Source: Liquidambar formosana
Lineage: Eukaryota > Streptophyta > Magnoliopsida > Saxifragales > Altingiaceae
Reading direction: 5' to 3'
Assembly: GCA_039720395.1 (NCBI GenBank)
Contig: CM077821.1
Location: 42,902,792-42,966,791 of the forward strand
DNA: 64,000 nt
In this document: piece after piece, positions 25,187-36,537 of the stretch
How the letters are laid out: the number at the start of each line of letters is the position of its first letter
Position numbering within the stretch: position 1 is the first letter of the stretch
Position numbers and translations under genes: made by a program
Notes under the pieces: model-generated
Databases searched by the model: none
Told to the model about the DNA's origin: nothing
Seen by the model: the letters and a program-made list of their open reading frames with translations, nothing else

Positions 25187-25441
25187 ATGGCTATGGCTGA
25201 TGGACACGCCGAACCCGCGAAGAAACAGAAGACTAGGCTTCCTCCAAAAAGAGGCCAGATAAAAATGAACATAATCCAAAAATTTGTTAATATGGTAAGC
25301 AAAGTAGTTTCGAAGGCGATGGGAGTGAGCAGCAGCAAAAAGAGACGAAAAGAAGGGAAGGTGATTGCAGAGGAAGGTCAGCCTCCAAAACTCCAACCCA
25401 ATGCACACAAGATGGAGAAGGACATTCAGATTTATAACTGA
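25187..25441 (+). CDS. Small basic protein of 84 residues, function unknown
   Basis: A single-exon ORF placed correctly after a TATA box and CT-rich leader. The protein begins MAMADGHAEPAKKQKTRLP and has a strongly basic core (PPKRGQIKMNIIQKFVNMVS, then KVVSKAMG, then SSSKKRRKEGK). An amphipathic helix is likely at about 26-45, with a possible bipartite nuclear signal (KKQK...PPKR and KKRRK). The motif PPKRGQIK resembles small plant-specific proteins I have seen annotated as uncharacterised, but I cannot give a family name. No signal peptide or membrane segment is visible. A second ATG two codons in (MADGHAEP) could be the true start. Confidence 0.6.
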   Translation: MAMADGHAEPAKKQKTRLPPKRGQIKMNIIQKFVNMVSKVVSKAMGVSSSKKRRKEGKVIAEEGQPPKLQPNAHKMEKDIQIYN

Positions 25442-28440
25442 ATGGTGAAGTTCAACAAGCATCTTCATCTCCCCACGTCGCAATTTCACTGAATTGAGCT
25501 TTGTTTGGTGCTTTTGCTGCATCATTCCATGGCAGTACTTAGAAGGGTATCTATTTGTGATAATTATATTTGGATATCAAGAATTTTAGTCTATTTTTGT
25601 ATTTAGGTAAGGAGAATTGCACTCTGATCTCTCTCTCAATATTTTAGCAAGTTGACAGCAAGGTGCCAGAGCCAAGGCGTGTCTTGGCCCTCTTGGGTCT
25701 TCAAAATTCTGGGTTTGGCTGTTCCGAGTCCCACATTGATTCTATATATATATATATTTTCTATCATTATAATCAATAATCAATCTAATTTTGGGGTTTG
25801 ATTGTTCGAGTCCCATATTGCTTGTATTCTATCATTGTCATTTCTGGCCTTCTGTTAGAGGGACAGAATCACCAGAAGAGATCTCAAGTGAATAAATTAA
25901 CAAATTTTACTCTTGGAACTCTGATTTCCCTGCATGAGTGCACCAATCCAAGACCAGCTTCCTTGGATGAACGTATCATCCCAAAAGTTTTGAGTGGACC
26001 CATTTTTCACGCGAAGCAGACCCAAAGTGTCTTGTGGGGTTTGGTTGTTTGCCTTGCCCTAGACATCGTGTCATTCAGCTTTGTTTCTGAATGGCTACAA
26101 AGGGGACAAGAAACCTCACATTTCCACCAGAAAAAACAACAGGAGCTATACACTCGTGGACCTATTCTTTTTCTTTGAACTTCGGGTTATTTGGTAAGCT
26201 GGAGTTTTACCAAACTTCTATGGACTTCTACTTATGCTAAGGAGAATTCAGGCACTTGGGCTGTGGACTTTTACTTGTTCTAGGAAAATTTGAGGCACTT
26301 TGGTCATGGATTGGATTTCTTATAGATTTGGTCTTCCTTTTTCTTTTCTTTTTTGTTTTTTGTGCGCGCACGTGGGCGTGGTTTTAGGGTAACAAATGAT
26401 ATACTAAAGCAAGCATTTGAGTATAGTTTTTTTTTTTTTTTTAAAATGAAAAATAAAGCAGTGTTACCTTAAAAAAGATCAAAGATCTTATTATGGCAGC
26501 ATTACACCGCAAAGCAGGACAACCTTTTAAGTGTTGATGCCTATCATCCCTCTTCTATGTCCTTAATGTTGCCCCAACAATTTTCACTGCTATTGTTGAT
26601 GAAATTTGCTTCACTCATAGAGTCCAAGTACTCTCATCCCTTAGTGCCATGAGCTCTTTTATTTTTGGGATTTTTGGTCATAACCCTATAATATAAGATA
26701 TTTTTTTTATAATTGAATCATAAACAGAAACATTAATTTTATAGCCTCTTTTGACACCAAATAGATAAAAATACCCTTATTTTTTAACTTTCAAATTATT
26801 TATAACCGTGCCACTCAGTATCCATCTTCTCTTTTATTTTTTCCAAACTATTTTAAGCATTGAATCTAAGACACACATTACGGCATCAAATTTATCATAT
26901 TGAGTTCGTTCAATTAATTACTATCTTTTTTCAGCCGAAAATATTTTAAAATGGGATCACAAGTATGGGTGAAAATTCACAAAGAATTCTAGTCAAACAT
27001 TATTTGATGAGAGAGACAACATAAATTTCTTTGATTGCCACAAGTGATAAAACTCATTGACATTTTATGATTAAATTTTATATGTAGAACTCTAAAAAAA
27101 ATAAAATAATAATCCTTTATCCAATGGTAAGGTACCTGTTTTTAATTTATGGGATCGATGTCCCCTGAATTAAGGGAAGAAGGGAAGAAGTCGAGAAATA
27201 CACCAATAAAGATGCCCTTGTAGTAACTTTTCTCTCACTGATAATCATAATCCTAGATCACTTTACACTCAAGGTGAACTTATTATAAATAATCCAATGA
27301 GCCATAGAATGAGACTTAGAAAAAAATGAAAAATGGAGCCGTTCAATGATGTAAGTGTCCATATGGTGGTGAGCCTGTTCCCCACCATTGTGATCCTCAA
27401 ACTATGTGGCCACTGGCCGACGACCAAGAAGTTTGCCTGCCTTCCCTTCATAGTGCTTTTCAATCATTCGCATTATGCCTCAATAGAATCAAAATGGTAC
27501 TATTATTTTGCCGTCTGAAAATGGTTCTTTGACATTAATAGTTAATTTTTTATGATTAAATAATTTTGAACTGTATTAATTAGAGCCTGTTTTGGACATC
27601 TCACAACATCTCGACAGCTCTATTAATTTTTGCTTTAGAGTTACAAATGCATCAGAGCAAAATCTATTGCATGTTAATACGGTATTAGAGCAGAATGTCA
27701 TGAGCTTAAAGTAATGGTGCAAGTCGGTTTGGTTTGGCTCAGTAAAGGGTCAAAATGGAAACGAACTGACCCAGGTTAGTTCTATCAAACTTAAACTAGA
27801 ATCAAACCAACCCGACTTGCACCCTAGTTTAAATTCAACCAAAAAGGGGTTAAAATAAAGTACATAAAGCATGAGACCATAATATTTTAATCGGCTCATA
27901 TGATTAAGCCACGTGATTTAGAATCCGTTGAAGAATCCTTTATCCAATTATAGGAATGCATATTAATTCATGCAATACCTCTTGAACCACATGAAAAGTT
28001 TGCCTATCTATTCATGGGAGGTAGGACTTTCTCTCTTCTTTCTCCCCAAAATATAGGAGTAAATACACACCTTAAAGGAACTCTATACGAAGTCTTTTAC
28101 AAACCTCACATCTTCTATAGGGTTTGGACATACCACCAAACCTAAAGACAATTCATCATAACTTTTCTCTTTTCTCTTTCACTGCTAACCAAGTAACCAT
28201 ATTGCCAGAGTACTCGACATAAAGATGCACTAACGGAAATATTATTCAAGAAATCATAGATGTGTTCATGTGGTGGTGGGCCTCTTCACCACCATTCTGA
28301 TTCTTTCTCATCTTTTATATGTGGCCGACGACCTAGATAGGATGCCCACCTTTATTGTATTTTTCAATCATTCACATCATGCCTTAAAAAAATCAAAATG
28401 GTACTCTTGTTTTTTTTGTCCGTAAATACTCCGTAGACTT
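25442..28440. other. Gene-poor intergenic region
   Basis: No gene is recognised. Around 25700-25850 the phrase GTTTG(A/G)(C/T)TGTTC-GAGTCCCA-ATTG occurs twice, which looks like a short diverged tandem duplication. The stretch 27330-27560 is related to 28255-28480 (for example GTGGTGAGCCTGTTCCCCAC versus GTGGTGGGCCTCTTCACCAC, and TCAAAATGGTACT in both), so repeat copies begin before the large duplication. The 126-codon ORF at 25798-26178 has no domain. Confidence 0.4.
27714..27829. mobile_element. 115-bp palindromic MITE-like element
   Basis: GGTGCAAGTCGGTTTGGTTT at the left end is inverted at the right end as AAACCAACCCGACTTGCACC. The middle also tends to pair (CTGACCC with GGGTCAA). It is non-coding and I could not see a target duplication. 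Confidence 0.65.
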
Positions 28441-30330
28441 GTTATCAATAATCAATTTAAGATGATAAAATAATTTTAAACCGTACGGATTTATCAAGTA
28501 GGAGCTTCTTCTTTTCTCTCTCTTCATTTTTTTTTTTTTTTTGGGTTTCAAATTAGACGGATTTAAACCCTTAACTCATTCTGAGCCTACCTTTTATGTC
28601 ACTCTCAATCTCTCACTATTAAACTAGTCCTAATAGATTAATTAGGACTTGTTTGGATTCACACAAGACATGAATGGGTTCTATTCATATGTATCGGTAA
28701 ATGTTCATTAAAGAATCCAGTGCTCGAATAATAAATGTTAGAAGGAAATTTAATCCAAAACATTCATTATTTGGACAAAATTATATGGAAATTAGGATGT
28801 CGGGTTTTCTAAATATGCTTTATAGATTAACTTGAATGATATTAAAACTATTCAATGAATTTTTAAAAGTTCAAATTCTTTAATTGAACAACATTTTGGA
28901 TATTTACCCAAAACCAAAAACAAACCTTTTTTTTATTTTTTATTTTTTATTTTTTTTTTATGAGGTCGCGTATGCGGCTGAAGGTGGTGATGAGCGAATT
29001 CATCTACGCAAGCATGAGGCTCGCATGCAATGAATTTAATCATATTAATGTCATCTCCAATGAATTGGACCTCCTGAAAGCCTAAAACCGTACATATATA
29101 TTGCCATTTATTGAATTGGCTTGATATTCTGAGAATTTGTTCAGCTTTCGAAAAGCTCTTCAACAGTGAACGTTGTCTTTTGGTTGCTTTAATGGAGCAA
29201 TGCTCTCCTAAAGTATTTGGTGTTCCCCAATTAATTTAATTAATTTTTTTTTTGAGGAGAAAGTATTGCACCCAATGAAGAGGCCTATCCCGACATGCGT
29301 AGTAGCTTACGTATTCATTAGGACCGTTGATGTACATTATTGGCTCTCTCTCTCTAAACGTTTGAATTTTAAGATGACTTAATAAATTAATATAATATCA
29401 TAATAGGAAGTCTTGTGTTCCAAACATTGGAATTGTGTTTCTACCTTAGTGCCTTATATTAATTTAATTCTTCTATGTTCAGGTACAGGACAATTCCATC
29501 CTTAGGGTGTCCTCATATTAATTCTTCTACGTCCTTGTATAAGCCGAAGACCAGAAATGCGAGAGAGTGTTGTAGCTGATTGATTTATTTAGTTAATCAC
29601 CTTTCTAATAATCTGGGATTTATGAATGAGTTGGTAAATTAACATGACTAGCATGGTGGTCCAGCATTGCAAAAATAAAAGAACATGGGACACATGAACA
29701 AATGCTCACATGAATTCCATGTTTTTTTTTTTTCCCCCCTGAATACATGTGACATTGGGCTCAGGGTCGTTGGACCTGATATTAGGCATGTTAGGCAACC
29801 GTTTAAGGTCCTCAATTTTTAATAAAAAATGGGGGAACCAAATTAGTTGTTACCCTTGTAGTATGATTTAATTTTTTTTTTATTTAAAAAAACATGTATT
29901 TTAATACCTAAATTAGTAAAAGTCTAACCCAAGTCTAAGAACCCAAGTAATTGTCAACCCAAGTCTATGCGTAACCCTATTTTAAGAGTCCGTTTTGGAC
30001 CCAAAAAACTGGCCTGATCGAGGATCCGTTATTGTGATGGATTATCGTACAAGGTCTTCCTTTTTCTTTTTCTATTTTTTTTTTCTCTTTTGTCGTCGTC
30101 TCCCTAACCTAATGAGTTAAAGCTGGCAAACCGATACAGATTGCCATATCTTGGCATGATAAGACCTCCTTGGCTACAACAATGAAAACATTGGAACAGC
30201 AAAAGTTGTCGATTGGTTGTTTTAAAGGAAGCTGTCTTTATAAATGTGAAATCCCCACTTTCCCACGGTGGTTTGGATTTACATATGTTTGGCTTCTTGT
30301 CTAATCATATACCTTATGCCGTAACCCACG
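28441..30330. repeat. 1.9-kb tandem duplication, unit A
   Basis: Aligns by eye with unit B (30366-32275) over its first about 430 bases (TATCAAGTAGGAGC, ATTAATTAGGACTTGTTTGG, ATTTAATCCAAAACATTCAT) and over its last kilobase (CTTGTGTTCCAAACATTGGA, TTCTTCTACGTCCTTGTATA, TAATGAGTTAAAGCTGGCAA). Unit A alone has 28890-29315, which holds a short minus-strand ORF without a known domain. No gene is recognised. Confidence 0.85.
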
Positions 30331-30365
30331 TTTTACTTGTCACAGTTATATGGAAAACTCACTCA

Positions 30366-32275
30366 CAATCATTTTAAGATGATCAAATATTTTAAAATCA
30401 TACGGTAATATCAAGTAGGAGCCTTTTTTTTTTTTTTTTTAATAGGTAAAAATGAAGAGATTCAAACCCCTAACTCATTCTAAGCTTACCTTTTATGCCA
30501 CCTTGGATCCCTCGTTATTAGACTAATCCTAATAGATTAATTAGGACTTATTTGGACTCACACAAGACATGAATGGGTTCTACTTACATGTATCGGTAAA
30601 TCTTCATTAGAGAATCAAGTGCTCGTATAATAAGTGTTAGAAGGAAATTTAATCCAAAACATTCATTATTTGGACAAAATTAGATGGAAATTAGGATGTT
30701 AGGTTTTCTAAATATGCTTTGACCTTCTATGGGTTAACTTGAATGATATAAAAACTATTCAATGAATTTTTAAGGATAATACTTGGCTCCTCACAGTGGA
30801 GGAGCAACTCCTCCTCCCTTCTACTCATATTATACCATGCGTTTAACATAACAAATGAAAATTGATTGTGTATATGTATCTCTATGTTATATTATTATAG
30901 ATATGTGTTCATGTATTCATGTATATATGTTTATTTGTCCAAATGAATATGAATATGTGTTCATATATTTATATTCATGTGTCCGTATTCATGTATCCAT
31001 ATTTTTTAAAGTTAATTATGACACATGGCATAATATGAGTGGGAGGGAGGAGGAGTTGCTCCTCCATTGTGAGGAGTCAAGTATTATCTAATTTTTAAAT
31101 GTTAAAATTCTTAATTTGAGCAACATTTGTTTGCTATATTCGTATTTGACTTTACGAGGATACAACACATCAAATCTGGTGAAATATCATCTCAAAAAAA
31201 AAAAAAAACCCACCACGATAGCGCAGGGGTTTATCATAACATGGCTGTCGATATACATTATTAGCTCTCTCTCTAAAAACCAAAACTTTTAGATGACTTG
31301 ATAAATTAATATGATATCAGAATATGAAGTCTTGTGTTCCAAACATTGGAATTGTGTTTTTACCTTAGTGCCATTATTGTAATTTAATTCTTCTAAGTTC
31401 AGGTACAAGACAATTCCAACATTGGGGTGTCCTCATATTAATTCTTCTACGTCCTTGTATAGGCCGAAGACCAAAAATGCGAGAGAGTGTTGTAACTGAT
31501 TGATTTATGTAGTTAATCACCTCTCTAATAATCCGGGATTTATAAATGAGTTGGTAAATTAACATGACTAGCATGATGGTCCAGCATTACAAAATTAAAA
31601 GAACATGGGACACATGAACAAATGCCCACATATGAATCCCATGTTTTTTTCCCCCCTCTGAATACATGTGACGTTGTGGTGAGGGTCGCCAGAGCTGATA
31701 TTAGGCAGGTCAGGCAACCGCTTAAGGCTCTCAATGTTAGAAAAAAAAAAAATGAGGGAACCAAATTAGTTGTTACCCTTATAGTAGGCTTTAAATTTTT
31801 TTTTTTTAATTAAAAAAAACACATGTGTTTTAATACCTACATTAGTAAAAGTCCCAACCCAAGTCTAAGGACCTCAAGTAGTTCTTAACCCACGTCTATA
31901 TATAACCCTATTTAAGAGTCAGCTTCGAACCCAAAAAACTCACGACTGACCCTGATCGAGGATCCGTTATTGTGATGGATTATCGTACAAGGTCTTCCTC
32001 CCTTTAGTTTTTTTTTTCTTTTTAGTTTTTGTCGTCGTCTCCCTAACCTAATGAGTTAAAGCTGGCAAACCTATACATATTGCCATATCTTCGCATGATA
32101 AGACCTCCTTGGCTACAACAATGAAAACATTGAAACATCTAAAATTGTCCATTGGTTGTTCTAATGAAAGCTGTCTCCATAAATGTGAAATCCCCACTTT
32201 CCAACGGTGGACGGTGGTTTGGATTTACATATGTTTGACTTCTTGTCTAATCACACACCTTATGCCGTAGCCCAC
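30366..32275. repeat. 1.9-kb tandem duplication, unit B
   Basis: Direct copy of unit A, with many scattered substitutions and small indels, so the duplication is old. It differs by carrying the MITE at 30774-31089 and by a distinct 110-bp segment (31130-31240) in place of the 425-bp segment of unit A. Confidence 0.85.
30774..31089. mobile_element. MULE-type MITE in unit B with 9-bp target duplication
   Basis: Termini GGATAATACTTGGCTCCTCA and the complement of AGATAATACTTGACTCCTCA continue as inverted repeats through GGAGGAGCAACTCCTCCTCC for about 65 bases. Flanked by AATTTTTAA at 30765-30773 and 31090-31098. The equivalent point in unit A (about 28857-28865) has a single uninterrupted AATTTTTAA. 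The interior is AT-rich (ATATGTTTATTTG-type words) and non-coding. Confidence 0.9.
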
Positions 32276-34206
32276 ACTCTGGTGCGGTTTCTATTGTATG
32301 CCACATGAACACAATGAGTCAGTGCCATGTGTTTTACGTTGGTTTTTAAATGAGCTTCTTGTGTTTTATTATTTTTATTATCATTTTACAGCATTTAGAT
32401 GAATTTATTTGTTTTTCGAAACAGGCATTTTGGAATCATGGTAAATAACGTCTTTTTTTAAAAATATTTGGTGATGAAGGTAATGTCTCCATGTTAAAGC
32501 TACTAACCTTGATCCTTCAAGGGCTGTTTTGGGCATTTAAAAAGAAATTAAATAATTATAATGTATATTTCATAGTATTAAAGACATAAATACATCTATC
32601 TTGTATGAAACTACCTTTTTTTTTTTTTTATTGTTAGGATTGAATGAAACTAATTTCAATAGTTGGAATTATCATTATACTTTGTCCTAAGATCAATTTT
32701 TAGAATTCTCGAAACGCCATCGACTCTCATTTGTTATGATAAACATTATTCTCTTCAATTTTTCCATTCAAGGGTGGTGCATGCAATTGTACTTCAATGT
32801 TATATAAGGAAGACTAAAATTATTTAATTTCCAATAGAACGTCCAAACGGGCCCACAGGCCCTGAAGTGTTACACAAAACTCAATCGAGTGTTTCCACCC
32901 ACTGTGACAAGTTCCAACATCCCCCAAGTCTTGGCATATTTTTTGTCTTTGTTTTTGTTTTTTTGGTACCAACCCAGCACCCTACTCTATTGTCTTTTTT
33001 TCGAGACTAGAACTCCCAGCCTTTCCCATTTGCAAGCAAGAATAGGCCGGTGATAATAGCCCCAAGTCTCGTACAACATGTCAACATACAAGTCTGATAC
33101 AACGTATTCCACATTGTGCCATCATTTTTGAAAATGTGGGAAACAATGGCAACGATTGATAAATTTGGTATATACCTACTACCTTTCCCTTAGACGAGGG
33201 CCAGCCAATAGTCAAACCAAAGGCGATTGTGAAAGGGGTACCAGCTGGAATGGCTTGAACTTACCTAATCACCATCAGCATCTCTGGGCCATATGGTATT
33301 TCTCGTCCCTTTCTAGGTGGAAATCTTGAGTTCGACTTTGAGATGGAGGGTTTATAAGATGACGAGAGCTACCCGGGTCACACCCCCATTTTCTGAAAAG
33401 AGAAATCATCACCCAATCCAACTAATCCTTGATACATTCTATAAGTAGATCTAAATACTGTTTTACACTAACAAAGTAAATTCAAGTTGTGCCAAATCAA
33501 ATGGTGTCTCCAATGTTTCATTTTATGCAAAGTATGGTGTATTGGTATCATATGCTCTCGCAAAACAAACAACCTCTCTCAAGTTTTGTTATAGTTTATA
33601 CTGCTAAAAATGTTGGGCCTATAGTTATAAAAAATAACTAAGATATCACTAACCTTGTAGCTTAGGTGATAATTCTCCCACCCTTTGAAAGAGAAGGTGG
33701 GAGGTTGAATATCTGCGCTGCTATCTGAAAAATTGAGTTCGAAGGGTATTTATCTTATGGAAAAGGTATAAGATTGTGTGATATTCTTGGGGTGGCTGTC
33801 TTTATGGGTGTTTTTTTTTCTTTTTTCCTTTTTCTTTTTTTTTTTTTTGGGAGGGGGGGGGGGGGGGTTGGCGTTGGGGGGAAGCCCTAACCCAGCATCA
33901 AAACGCAGAATCAACTCAACAGTAATTATCACAAGGTCTGAACGCTAAAAAATGTATGAAAGGACAAAAAACAAGCCTCATTCCATATGAAAAATTCATC
34001 CTGACAATTATTTCAACAGCATTGACGTTCTCTTTTTTTCCCAGGTAGCAGTATGTTCTCAGTGATAGGTTAATTACCTTCACAATCCCTGTTTGAAACT
34101 AACATCAGTATGACAGCCAGGGGTGGGTGACACCCATGCAGCAGGAGTATGGAATCAACACTTAAAAAACATGTGTAGACTATAGACTCTGTTGTATCTC
34201 TCAAGA
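32276..34206. other. Intergenic gap with SINE-like remnants
   Basis: No gene is seen. A possible tRNA-related SINE spans about 33650-33770 (A box-like TAGCTTAGGTGA near 33660, B box-like GAGTTCGAAGG near 33735). Another B box-like GAGTTCGACTTT lies near 33330. A T-run/G-run junction (about 13 or more T, then GGGAGGGGG and a long G run) lies at 33822-33868. Confidence 0.35.
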
Positions 34207-36488
34207 TTATGCATTCACGCCCGGCTCACGAATTTGAATCGAAGTTCTAGATAAGCTTGCTTCCAGCTCATTTAACTCGTCCATGTCCAGATCATCCTCA
34301 TCATCGTCTGGAGGAACTTCAGCATCGTCAACAGTTGTGGCTGAGGTACTTGGTCCTTCTGCTGCAGGATGGTCATTGACCTGCATTTTTTTTAAATCAG
34401 AAGATGAGCAACAAGAGAAGTTCAGCATATTGCTACACCATACGATTTCTATATCCACATCAATGACATAATTAATGCAAAACTGGACATGTTCCATTTT
34501 GCATATCAAGTACCACACTAATCCTTCAAATGTCTTGCATTTTCACATTCGTTAAAATCTAATTAACTATGATTTGTGGGCCATTCCCCCTTCTTGAGGA
34601 TTTGTGTGTCGGACACTTGTTGACATGTCCACCACTAGTTTGAACACTTACAAAACCAACACCTTAATTTACTCAGAAAATTTGCATAAGAAAAAGTCTG
34701 TTATGTCTTTTAGTCATGGAACTTGTACATAATTACTACTTTATTTACTACTCTACTCTTTATGGCTGTTCCAAACACACACAAAACTTAAAAATAGACA
34801 AAATAACAAATATCTGTGTCCAATATAGTATATTCACGAACTGACGAAAACATAGATGTACAGTCATGTCTCCATGTCCAAATTTTGGACAATTGCTGTA
34901 TTTCACACCATGTTTGAATCAAAATGTGACACTCAGTGTTTGTGTCAACAAATTATATAGCTAATTAGACTACTGAACTATTAAAAGAGGAAGTAATAGC
35001 ATGAACCAAAATCAAAATCAAAGATAGTAATAAATACCGCATAGATAACCAAATGTAGCAGGAGCTATAAGTCAGCCTCACACAATCCCAAAATGACAGA
35101 CTCTTCTGCATCATCAGCTGCTATTCAATATAGATGGATTTATAGCACGTATATATTCTTCTCTTCCTCTATTTTTTCCCATGCAATTTGGAATATTTGA
35201 AAAATCAATTCTATCTTCCACTATTTTTCCATCTTAGCTTCCTCCTTTCCCAATGAAGTGGAAGAATGTCCCATTATGATTTGGATTACATTATCTAGAT
35301 CGCATATTTCTCTTTCACTTCATTTTTTATCCTTAGGAGTTAGGACAGACCCTCTATAACAAAATGGAATATTCATTCATTTAGAATTAATAAGTAATAT
35401 AACTGCTCTAGCTATAACTAATCATCCTATTAATTCAATAATTACAAGGTAATTAGAATTATAATACATATATACATATATATAGACTAAGATCCTAATC
35501 TAATAATTTCATTTCTAATCAGGCTTTGAATTCAAACAAAGAAAGAGCATGTTGTGGTATCATATCTAAAAGTGGACAAATTAATGACCTTGCATTGAAA
35601 CAATGGACAATTTCAAGGGACATTAATGAACAAAATAATATAACATAGAGAATGTGTATTGGGTACTGTGAAGTCTTCAACCATAAAGTAAGAGTCTCTG
35701 TGTGTATAAAGATAGAGATGGTACGACCTCATGTTCTCCTCTCCATCACCAGGCACCATGAACACCATTTATGCAAAACATATTGCTATCAAGTCCATCT
35801 ACATAACACATTGCTTAAAGCACCTTCCAATCATATGACCCTTCTTAATAATAGATCAACATTACCAAAATGTGGTGGATCATAATATAGAACTCAGATG
35901 TATAATATTTAACGTAGAAGAGTGCTGTCCTAAGACATACTAACAACTGCAAGAGATATTTGCATGTTTCTGCAGTCATAAAATCTTTCCTAAGTGCAAC
36001 ATTTATACATTAGAAATTGTAACCATATGTTCAGACACTTCATCCACTAGAAGGTTGTGAGGTCTCCAAGACCTTTGATAACAGTAGTTCCATCCCACAG
36101 CCGAGCCCTTTGGACCCACCCATGGAACCTAAACCCCGGGAAGACCATCACAGCAACCCACCGCCACAGCCCCCCACTTAAATCTTGGGTTGTCCTAATT
36201 GGGAATCAAACCGAGACTGTGCGCCTAACCACACAATCACAAATTCACCCTTACCAACTGGGCTACCCAAGGGTGGAGGTCTCCAAGACCTTTGGACAAA
36301 GTATAAAGGTAAAAGTGAAAGGTTTACCTTTTGTTCAGCAACATCAGATTCTTCCCCTCTTTGGTACTTTTCATATGCCTCAGCATCATCCACAAACAAA
36401 GTAGAATCTGACAGGAATAGCTCGCGGCCACTGAAATAGATAGAAAGTTAATCACTTTAACCGATAGCATCCAACGACTACACACGCA

Positions 36489-36537
<49 letters not shown>

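Noticed and set aside
25798..26178. 126-codon plus-strand ORF after the small basic gene
   Set aside because: No known motif, no start context, and flanked by a diverged local duplication; no support as a gene.
30855..31091. 78-codon ORF within the unit B MITE
   Set aside because: It is translated from AT-rich MITE interior and the terminal inverted repeat; not a transposase.
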